Made by a program: the position numbers and the translations under genes | Part shown: positions 18,596 to 25,018 of the stretch, piece after piece | How positions within the stretch are numbered: position 1 is the stretch's first letter | Layout of the letters: every line of letters begins with the position of its first letter | Notes under the pieces: generated by a model | Told to the model about the DNA's origin: nothing | Seen by the model: only the letters and a program-made list of their open reading frames with translations | The model's database searches: none | DNA from: Phenylobacterium sp. Root1290 | Lineage (GTDB): Bacteria; Pseudomonadota; Alphaproteobacteria; Caulobacterales; Caulobacteraceae | Assembly: GCF_001425305.1 (NCBI RefSeq) | Contig: NZ_LMEE01000001.1 | Location: 1,895,500 to 1,959,499, forward strand | Direction of reading: 5' to 3' | DNA length: 64,000 bases

Positions 18596-19525
18596 TCAGT
18601 TCTCGCTCTCGGCCCAGGTCTTCAGCAGCTGGTGGGCGATGGCCATGGCGCCGGGGGCGAAGGTGCCCTCGACCTTGCCGGCCAGTACGGCGCGGGCCTC
18701 GGCCTTGGTGAACCAGCGCACTTCCGAAAGCTCAGTCTGGTCGGGCGTCGCCTCGTCGCTGGCGACCTGGGCGATCAGACCGATCATCAGCGACGACGGA
18801 TAGGGCCAGGGCTGGGTCGAGTGGTACTCGACCGATAGCGTCTTCAAGCCCGCCTCTTCCTCGAGCTCGCGGGCGCAGGCCTCTTCGATGCTCTCACCGG
18901 GCTCCAGGAAGCCGGCCAGGGCGGAGAACATGCCCTTGGGCCAGATCTCCTGGCGGCCGAGCATGCAGCGCTCGCCGTGGACCGCCAGCATGATCACCAC
19001 CGGGTCGGTGCGGGGGAAATGCTCGGCCTTGCAGGCCGGGCAGGCGCGCTTCCAGCCGCCGTCGACGACTTCGGTGTGCTCGCCGCAGGACGAACAGTGG
19101 CGATGACGCCGCCGCCATTCGAACATCGACTTCGCCGTGGCCATGATCGCCGCGTCGGTGGCGGGCAGGCGCAGAGCCATGGCCCGCAGGTCCTCGAATC
19201 GGCCGAGGCCCGCCAGGGGACCGTCAGCCGGATCATGCCCGCCTTCCAGATCGACCGCGAAGACCGCGGTTTCCTGCCAGAGGCCCATGAACAGCAGGCG
19301 CTCTGCGCCGCCAGCCAGGTCCTCGGCCATGCGCGAGGGCAGGTAGGCGATCTGCACCCCGCCGTCGGACGCGGTCTCGACGAACGGCTGGCCGTTCCAC
19401 AGGGCGATGGCCAGGGAATCTGGAGCCAGCAGCTTCTCGGCGAGCCAGGAAGCATCGCCGCGCCGTTCGCTGGCGCGGTTCAAAGGGTTGCCGGCGAAGG
19501 TGTTTTGATGAGCGGAGAGCGGCAT
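18596..19525 (-). CDS. nudC: NAD(+) diphosphatase / NADH pyrophosphatase (Nudix)
   Basis: This 309-residue enzyme hydrolyses NAD(H) to NMN(H) and AMP, and NudC homologues also remove NAD caps from RNA. Visible are the four-cysteine zinc module (CSSCG and CPACK, about residues 150-175), the Nudix box GFLEPGESIEEACARELEEE (followed by AGL), and the NudC-specific motif after it, here TQPWPYPSS. The open frame runs another 84 codons upstream across the SRP RNA gene and is an artefact; the ATG at 19525 gives the normal length. It is divergent from ffs-dnaX and convergent with pheA's operon. Confidence 0.94.
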   Translation of the reverse strand: MPLSAHQNTFAGNPLNRASERRGDASWLAEKLLAPDSLAIALWNGQPFVETASDGGVQIAYLPSRMAEDLAGGAERLLFMGLWQETAVFAVDLEGGHDPADGPLAGLGRFEDLRAMALRLPATDAAIMATAKSMFEWRRRHRHCSSCGEHTEVVDGGWKRACPACKAEHFPRTDPVVIMLAVHGERCMLGRQEIWPKGMFSALAGFLEPGESIEEACARELEEEAGLKTLSVEYHSTQPWPYPSSLMIGLIAQVASDEATPDQTELSEVRWFTKAEARAVLAGKVEGTFAPGAMAIAHQLLKTWAESEN

Positions 19526-19581
19526 GTGCGGAGTTGTAGCTGCGCTGGCGCTTGCGCGCGAGCGCCAAGGTCGCGATATAG

Positions 19582-19685
19582 GGGGCGGAGATCGGCGACG
19601 GGCGGACGCCTCGCCAACCTGGTCAGGTCCGGAAGGAAGCAGCCACAACGAGTTTCGCTCCGGGTCGTTGTCCGGTCTCCACCCA
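19582..19685 (+). ncRNA. ffs: Signal recognition particle RNA (4.5S/SRP RNA)
   Basis: The stretch GGTCAGGTCCGGAAGGAAGC (from 19621) followed by AGCC is the nearly invariant SRP RNA domain IV apical region, including the GGAA tetraloop and the Ffh-binding internal loops. Flanking bases can fold into one long hairpin: GGAGA near 19587 pairs with TCTCC near 19676, and the 5' GGG with the 3' ACCC. The length of about 100 nt fits the bacterial small SRP RNA. It directs ribosomes making membrane proteins to FtsY via Ffh. Position directly before dnaX matches a common bacterial order. Ends are estimated to within a few bases. Confidence 0.95.
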
Positions 19686-19721
19686 GCCCCACAAGGCTCA
19701 AGCCTCCATCCTCGGGCGCCA

Positions 19722-21521
19722 ATGGCAGAAGACGACGAACCCGAGACGCTGGAGCGCGATCCCAATACGAGCGACATGTTCGGCGCGCCCGCAGCGCCGC
19801 CGACTGCGCCGCCTGCCGAGGAATCGGCCGCCTACACCGTCATCGCGCGCAAGTACCGTCCGCGGACCTTCGATGATCTCTACGGCCAGGAAGCGATGGT
19901 GCGCACGCTGCGCAACGCCTTCGCCAGCGGCCGTATCGCCCACGCCTTCATGCTCACCGGCGTGCGGGGGGTCGGCAAGACCACGACCGCGCGCCTTCTG
20001 GCCCGCGCGCTGAACTACGACACCGACGCGATCCACGAGCCGAGCCTGGACCTGCGCGAGGAGGGGCGGCACTGCCGCGCCATCATCGAGGGCCGGCATA
20101 TGGACGTGCTGGAGCTGGACGCCGCCAGCCGCACCGGCGTCAACGACATGCGAGAGCTGCTGGACGGCGTGCGCTATGCGCCGGTCGAGGCCCGCTACAA
20201 GGTCTACATCATCGATGAGGTGCACATGCTCTCGACGGGGGCCTTCAATGCGCTCCTGAAGACCCTCGAAGAGCCGCCGCCCCACGCCAAGTTCATCTTC
20301 GCCACCACCGAGATCCGCAAGGTCCCGGTGACGATTCTCAGCCGATGCCAGCGCTTCGACCTGCGCCGCGTCGAGCCGGACGTGATCGTCAAGAACCTTG
20401 AGATGATCTCGGAGAAGGAAGGCGCGCGCGTCGACGACGAGGGCATGCTGCTGATCGCCCGCGCGGCCGAGGGCTCCATGCGCGACGCCCAGTCGATGCT
20501 CGACCAGGCGATCGTCCAGGCCGAGGCCGGCCAGACCGTCACCGCCGCCTCCATCCGCGACATGCTGGGCCTGGCCGATCGCGCCCAGACCATCTCGCTG
20601 TTCGAACAGGTGATGCGCGGACAGGCCGGACCGGCGGTCGAGACGTTCCGCGGACTCTATAATTTCGGGGCCGAGCCCGGTCAGGTCATGCTCGACCTGA
20701 TGGACCACACGCACGGCGCGTCGGTGGCCAAGGCTATCGGACCCCAGGCGCTTACGCTGCCCAAGGAACAGGCCCTGCGGCTGGCGGCGGTCGGGGCTTC
20801 GGTGTCGGCCGGCAATCTCTCGCGCATCTGGCAGATGCTGCTGAAGGCCCATGATGAAGTCCGCCGTGCGCCCGACGCCGCGGCGGCCTGCGACATGGCC
20901 CTGATCCGCCTGGCCTATGCGGCCGATCTGCCTGGCCCGGAAGAGGCGCTAAAGCGTCTGGCCGCCGGCGATCAGCTGCCGGGCGGTCCCGCTCCAAGCG
21001 GCGGCGGCGGCGGTGGCGGCGGTGGCGCAGCGGCCAGCATGGGCGGCGGCGGGGTGACGGCGCAGGCCCGGGTCATGGCCGCTCCGCAGGAGCAGGCCGA
21101 CGCCGTTCCGACCCTGAACTCGTTCGCCGACGTGCTGGCGCTGATCAAGTCCAAGCGCGACATCGTCCTGCAGCTCGACGTCGAGCGCTTCGTGCGCCCG
21201 ATCAGCTTCCGCCAGGGCGCCATTGAGTATGAGCCCGTGCCGGGCGGTCCGAACAACCTGGCCCAGCGCCTGGTGGCGCGCCTGAAGGAGTGGACCGGTC
21301 AACCCTGGCTGATCGCTGCGCGCGGCGGCGGCGGCACGGAAAGCCGCTGGGAGCAGGATCAGCGCGAGAAGCAGGAGACGCGGGCGGAGGTCGAGTCCGA
21401 TCCCTTCGTGACCGCGGTCATGCAGGCCTTCCCGGGGGCCGAGATCGTCAGCATCCGCAACATCCCGTTGCCGGAAGCGCCTGCCGCTGAGGCGCTTGAA
21501 GACGAAGAAGACGAAGAGTGA
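19722..21521 (+). CDS. dnaX: DNA polymerase III subunit gamma/tau
   Basis: The 599-residue clamp-loader ATPase has an acidic N-terminal extension (1-37), a Walker A motif GVRGVGKT (80-87), Walker B/DEVH (IIDEVH, 163-168), the SRC sensor motif SRCQRFDLRR, domain III up to about 415, a Gly-rich tract (about 430-445) and a C-terminal tau-like region. Where DnaX of most bacteria has a four-Cys zinc module after Walker A, only one Cys (118, in GRHCRAI) remains; I recall that Caulobacter DnaX is alike. There is no slippery A-tract for programmed frameshifting; in Caulobacter the shorter form is made by ClpXP proteolysis. Start at 19722 avoids the SRP RNA; ybaB follows after 7 nt. Confidence 0.96.
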   Translation: MAEDDEPETLERDPNTSDMFGAPAAPPTAPPAEESAAYTVIARKYRPRTFDDLYGQEAMVRTLRNAFASGRIAHAFMLTGVRGVGKTTTARLLARALNYDTDAIHEPSLDLREEGRHCRAIIEGRHMDVLELDAASRTGVNDMRELLDGVRYAPVEARYKVYIIDEVHMLSTGAFNALLKTLEEPPPHAKFIFATTEIRKVPVTILSRCQRFDLRRVEPDVIVKNLEMISEKEGARVDDEGMLLIARAAEGSMRDAQSMLDQAIVQAEAGQTVTAASIRDMLGLADRAQTISLFEQVMRGQAGPAVETFRGLYNFGAEPGQVMLDLMDHTHGASVAKAIGPQALTLPKEQALRLAAVGASVSAGNLSRIWQMLLKAHDEVRRAPDAAAACDMALIRLAYAADLPGPEEALKRLAAGDQLPGGPAPSGGGGGGGGGAAASMGGGGVTAQARVMAAPQEQADAVPTLNSFADVLALIKSKRDIVLQLDVERFVRPISFRQGAIEYEPVPGGPNNLAQRLVARLKEWTGQPWLIAARGGGGTESRWEQDQREKQETRAEVESDPFVTAVMQAFPGAEIVSIRNIPLPEAPAAEALEDEEDEE

Positions 21522-21528
21522 GATTGCG

Positions 21529-21855
21529 ATGAAAGACCTCGGCTCCATCATGAAGCAGGCCCAGGCCATGCAGCAGAAGCTGGCCGACGCTCAGGCGCGC
21601 ATCGCCGAAATCGTGGTCGATGGCACGTCGGGCGGCGGGATGGTCAAGGTGACCCTGAAGGGCACCGGCGAGATGGCCGGCGTCGAGCTGGACGAAAGCC
21701 TGCTGGCTCCGGGCGAGGGCGAGGTCATCTCCGACCTGATCGTCGCGGCTCACGCCGACGCCAAGCGCAAGCTCGATGCACAGCAATCCGAATTGATGCG
21801 CGAAGCCGCCGGCCCGCTGGCGGCCATGGGCCTGCCGGGAATGCCGAAGTTCTAG
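21529..21855 (+). CDS. ybaB: YbaB/EbfC-family nucleoid-associated protein
   Basis: The 108-residue protein is a standard YbaB/EbfC DNA-binding dimer: N-terminal helix MKDLGSIMKQAQAMQQKL, the central sheet with SGGGMVKVTLKG, then the helix VISDLIVAAHADAKRKL and the terminal LGLPGM-like motif (here MGLPGMPKF). It lies 7 nt after dnaX and is surely in its operon, the classical dnaX-ybaB order. I start it at 21529; an in-frame ATG at 21496 lies within dnaX. Confidence 0.95.
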   Translation: MKDLGSIMKQAQAMQQKLADAQARIAEIVVDGTSGGGMVKVTLKGTGEMAGVELDESLLAPGEGEVISDLIVAAHADAKRKLDAQQSELMREAAGPLAAMGLPGMPKF

Positions 21856-21856
21856 G

Positions 21857-22396
21857 TCAGAGCCTTAGCTCCAGGCGCTTCACCGTGTTGGTTCGATCTT
21901 CCAGGGTCTGAACGGCGGTCCCCACCTCCACGAAGCCTTGTCGGGTCCAAAAGCGATGGGCGGCGGGATTTTGCTCCTGGACGATCAGCCGGATCGTCCA
22001 ACCGCCCTGAGCGATGATCCAGGGCCTGAGCGCCGCCACGATGGCTTGGCCCAGCCCCCGGTCGCGGGCCTCGGGCGCGACCAGCAGCAGGCCGAGGTAC
22101 CAGGCGTGCGGGTCCGGGAAGTCCCTCAGCAGGTCGATGGCCGCTGTCAGTCCCTGGTCTGTCCAGACCCCGATGACCAGCTTGTCGCGCAACGAGTGGT
22201 CCGGCGGGACCTCTACCAGCAGGTCGGCGGCAGCGTGCGCATCGGGCGGGGAGCCGGTGACCATCACTTCGAAGTCGGCGCAGCGTTCCAGCAACTCCTG
22301 CAACTCGGCGACGGCGCTGCCGGAGATCAGGGCGAGCTGCGCGCCCTCGACTTGTGGGAGGTCAGAAGCGACCATGGCGCGCGCCCCGCTCGACAT
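21857..22396 (-). CDS. GNAT-family N-acetyltransferase
   Basis: The 179-residue protein has the GNAT fold. Motif A is the acetyl-CoA-binding segment LLLVAPEARDRGLGQAIVAAL (pattern R/Q-x-x-G-x-G/A), followed by motif B with the aromatic NPAAHRFWTRQGFVEVG typical of the C-terminal end. The acceptor is unknown. It lies on the opposite strand between ybaB and recR, interrupting the dnaX-ybaB-recR order found in many bacteria. It is convergent with ybaB with a 1-nt gap. Confidence 0.88.
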   Translation of the reverse strand: MSSGARAMVASDLPQVEGAQLALISGSAVAELQELLERCADFEVMVTGSPPDAHAAADLLVEVPPDHSLRDKLVIGVWTDQGLTAAIDLLRDFPDPHAWYLGLLLVAPEARDRGLGQAIVAALRPWIIAQGGWTIRLIVQEQNPAAHRFWTRQGFVEVGTAVQTLEDRTNTVKRLELRL

Positions 22397-22492
22397 CTAG
22401 ATGGGTGTTCTCGACAATCTGCATGACCGCGCCGCTGCTGAATCACCGCCAGGGTGGCGCACACTATATCTCTCGCCTAGCCAGGAGCTGAC

Positions 22493-23095
22493 TTGGCCGC
22501 CTCCGCCGGACCTGAAATCGAGCGTCTGATCGCGCTGCTCTCCAAGCTGCCGGGCCTTGGCCCCCGGTCGGCGCGCCGCGCCGCCTTGGCCCTGCTCAAG
22601 CGCCGCGACCAGCTGCTCGTTCCCCTGTCCGAGGCGCTGTCGACCGCGGCCGAGCGGGTGAAGACCTGCGGCGTCTGCGGTTCTCTGGACACTCAGGACC
22701 CCTGCGCCATCTGCGCCGATACCCACCGCGACGCCTCGCTGATCTGCGTGGTCGAGGAGGTCGGCGCGCTCTGGGCCATGGAGCGGGCCGCGGCCTTCCG
22801 TGGCCGCTACCACGTGCTGGGCGGGCTGCTCTCGGCCCTGGACGGCGTCGGCCCCGAGGCGCTGCGCATCGGACCGCTGGTGTCCCGCGCCGCCGAGACA
22901 GGCGTGCGCGAGGTGATCCTGGCCCTGCCGGCGACGGTGGATGGCCAGACCACCGCACACTATCTGGCCGAACGGCTGGAGGGGGCGGGCGTCAGCGTCA
23001 CCATGCTGGCGCGCGGCGTTCCGGTCGGCGGCGAACTCGATTGGCTGGACGATGGAACGATCAATCAAGCCATGCGCGCGCGCCGGCCTGCCTGA
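22493..23095 (+). CDS. recR: Recombination mediator protein RecR
   Basis: This 200-residue protein works with RecF/RecO to load RecA on gaps. It has the N-terminal helix-hairpin-helix ([15 protein letters not shown]), the four-cysteine zinc motif ([18 protein letters not shown], about residues 60-78), the Toprim domain ([16 protein letters not shown] onward) and the C-terminal Walker-B-like segment ending [10 protein letters not shown]. Start is a TTG at 22493 with AGGAG five bases upstream; there is no suitable ATG. The protein is complete. Confidence 0.96.
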   Translation: MAASAGPEIERLIALLSKLPGLGPRSARRAALALLKRRDQLLVPLSEALSTAAERVKTCGVCGSLDTQDPCAICADTHRDASLICVVEEVGALWAMERAAAFRGRYHVLGGLLSALDGVGPEALRIGPLVSRAAETGVREVILALPATVDGQTTAHYLAERLEGAGVSVTMLARGVPVGGELDWLDDGTINQAMRARRPA

Positions 23096-23098
23096 CGG

Positions 23099-24010
23099 CT
23101 ATTTCAGGCCCGACCAATCGGTCGCGCCTAGCGCGGCGATCACCTCGCCCAGATCGTCCTTGAGGCGCTTGAAACCCTTGGTCGGCTCCAGCGTGCCTTC
23201 ATTCAGATAGAGACCGCGGTTGATCTCGATCTGCAGGGCGTGGGTGCGGCGGTTCGGCCGGCCGTAATGCTCGGTGGTGTAGCCGCCGGCATAGGGCGCG
23301 TTGCGCGCCACCTTATATCCGCGCGCTTCCAGCTCGCGCTCGACCCTTTGGGTGATCAGGCTAGCGCAGGAAGCGCCGAAGCGGTCGCCCAGGACCATGT
23401 CGCAGGGGCCGTCGCGCCCGCCGGCCCTGGCGGCGGCAGCCGGCATCGAATGCCAGTCGATCAGGATGGCGTAGCCATGGGCGGCGTGCGCCTCGCCCAG
23501 CAGGCGGGCCAGCCCGGCATGGTAGGGCGTGTGGACGCCCTCGATGCGGCGGCGCGCCTCGTCGAAGGTGAGCTTGCGGGCGTAGATCTCCTGGCCTTCG
23601 GAGACCACCCTGGCGATGGCTCCCAGGCCGGCGGCGACGCGGGCCGTGCGGGCGCGGGCGAAGTCCGGCAATTCGTCGGCGAACATCGCCTGGTCGAGTT
23701 CGAACGCCTCCCGGTTCACATCGATGTAGGCCCGCGCGAGGTTGGCGCAGATCAGCGCCGCGCCGTGCTCGGGTCCGGTTTCGATCAGTTCGTCGACGAA
23801 GGCGTCCTCCGAGCGGCGGATGGCGTGGGCGTCCAGCGCCGCCGCCGCCATCATGTCATCCGGATAGAGCCGGCCGGAGTGGGGCGAGGCGAAGACCAGC
23901 GGGGTGGGGGCCGGTGCGCCATCGTTCGACGCGCGCCGCACCTCGAAGGGTGAAATGGCCGGCGCGGAACGGTTCGCGGCAAGGGGCTCCCAGGCGTTCA
24001 TCGCGGTCAT
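23099..24010 (-). CDS. N-formylglutamate amidohydrolase family protein
   Basis: About 303 residues. The family's metallo-hydrolase signatures are visible: FASPHSGRLYP (metal-binding His), the SEDAFVDEL acid cluster, ANLARAYIDVNR, then YAILIDWHSMP and ALQIEINRGLY near the end. N-formylglutamate amidohydrolase takes part in histidine breakdown (HutG type II), but paralogues of this shape are common and no hut genes lie here, so the substrate is open. Start is uncertain: ATG at 24010 is given; ATG 24001 and a TTG at 24037 are alternatives without a clear ribosome site. The gene is divergent from cpdR, as in Caulobacter crescentus to my recollection. Confidence 0.88.
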   Translation of the reverse strand: MTAMNAWEPLAANRSAPAISPFEVRRASNDGAPAPTPLVFASPHSGRLYPDDMMAAAALDAHAIRRSEDAFVDELIETGPEHGAALICANLARAYIDVNREAFELDQAMFADELPDFARARTARVAAGLGAIARVVSEGQEIYARKLTFDEARRRIEGVHTPYHAGLARLLGEAHAAHGYAILIDWHSMPAAAARAGGRDGPCDMVLGDRFGASCASLITQRVERELEARGYKVARNAPYAGGYTTEHYGRPNRRTHALQIEINRGLYLNEGTLEPTKGFKRLKDDLGEVIAALGATDWSGLK

Positions 24011-24149
24011 ATGAAGGTGCGTCACCGCGTGGGTCAAACAGATCGCGCGGCCTAGCGCCTGTCCCGAAAGGGGTTTGGCCGGTTCATCGGGGATTTACGT
24101 CTGGCCGGCTAATATGGAGGCTTACATTCTACGCCCTTGCGGAGCTCCC

Positions 24150-24509
24150 ATGCCCCGAATTCTCCTCGCCGAAGATGATGACTCCCTGCGCGGCTTCCTG
24201 TCCCGCGCTCTGGAGCGGGCCGGCTATGAGGTGACCTCCTGCGCGGACGGCGAGGAGGCCGCCGCCGTGCTCGACCAGGACTGGGACCTTTTGCTGACCG
24301 ACATCGTCATGCCGGGCATGGACGGAATCGAGGTCGCGCGCCTTGCGGCCGCGCGCCATCCGGGCCTGCGGATCATGTTCATCACCGGTTTTGCGGCCGT
24401 GGCGCTGGCCGCGGGCGAGAGCGCACCCCCCGGCGCCAAGGTGCTTTCCAAGCCTATTCACCTGCGCGAGATCGTCTCCGAGGTGGAGCGGATGATGGCC
24501 GCCGCATAA
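24150..24509 (+). CDS. cpdR: Single-domain response regulator CpdR
   Basis: The 119-residue receiver domain has no output domain. It carries the acidic pocket AEDDDS, the phospho-acceptor Asp51 in LLTDIVMPGMDG, the conserved Thr in FITGFAAV and Lys in VLSKPIH. Length, sequence and the Asp51 position match Caulobacter CpdR, which when unphosphorylated docks ClpXP at the cell pole and primes degradation of PdeA and, indirectly, CtrA, and is silenced by phosphate from CckA-ChpT. GGAG precedes the ATG at 24150; a longer in-frame start at 24075 lacks family similarity. The tRNA-Val gene follows. Confidence 0.95.
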   Translation: MPRILLAEDDDSLRGFLSRALERAGYEVTSCADGEEAAAVLDQDWDLLLTDIVMPGMDGIEVARLAAARHPGLRIMFITGFAAVALAAGESAPPGAKVLSKPIHLREIVSEVERMMAAA

Positions 24510-24600
24510 GGCTGTGAAAATGCGGTCGAGGGTGCTTGCGCAAGCCGGTCCTCGCCGCTATACCGCCGCCTCCCGTTCCCGAAAGGGAGCCGACTGGTTC

Positions 24601-24675
24601 GGACGTGTAGCTCAGCGGGAGAGCACCTCGTTGACATCGAGGGGGTCACAGGTTCAATCCCTGTCACGTCCACCA
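24601..24675 (+). tRNA. tRNA-Val (anticodon GAC)
   Basis: A complete 75-nt cloverleaf: acceptor stem GGACGTG/CACGTCC, D arm around GCTCAGCGGGAGAGC, anticodon stem CCTCG/CGAGG with loop TTGACAT giving anticodon GAC (valine), variable loop, T arm ACAGG/CCTGT with TTCAATC, discriminator A and an encoded CCA (24673-24675). It follows cpdR by 91 bp. Confidence 0.97.
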
Positions 24676-24764
24676 TCTCCCTGACATCGATATCCGTCAC
24701 ACTCGCGTCCTCCGCGCGGGCGGCTCTGCGGCGTCTGCCCAGGGCCTTGGCGCGTCCGCATTCC

Positions 24765-24798
24765 GTTACGTAACAAGTCTGACATGACGGGGCGTCAG
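24765..24798. promoter_or_regulatory. Palindrome and shared element upstream of TonB receptor 1
   Basis: GTTACGTAAC (24765-24774) is a perfect 10-bp palindrome. It is followed by a 21-bp element (24778-24798) of the form CTGAC-N10-GTCAG with 18 of 21 bases in common with 31748-31768 upstream of receptor 3. GTTACG also precedes that second copy. A shared operator or leader structure for the receptor array is likely. The remaining leader to 25018 contains no gene. Confidence 0.5.
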
Positions 24799-25018
24799 GG
24801 CGGGCTCAAGCGGCCGTCTCAGCGCTGCCTTTTTGCATCGCGGAGTCAAAAAACCCTGTCGAATAACGGTGTTGCGATTTGAACGCAGTTCGAATCCTTT
24901 GTTGCCGCCCTGCAAAATTCATCTAGCGCGAGGCCAACGAACGAGCGTCTCATCCTCGAACCCACGGATGACCATCGCGTCAGATCGAAAACGGCGTCCG
25001 TCGAGGGGGAGGAAAAAG

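Noticed and set aside
19722..21521. Programmed frameshift in dnaX
   Set aside because: No A-rich slippery sequence exists in the gene; the only simple-sequence run is GGC/GGT coding for glycine.
24458..24700. Open frame on the minus strand across the tRNA-Val gene
   Set aside because: It is the antisense of the tRNA; such frames are a classic false gene call, and it has no ribosome site or domain.
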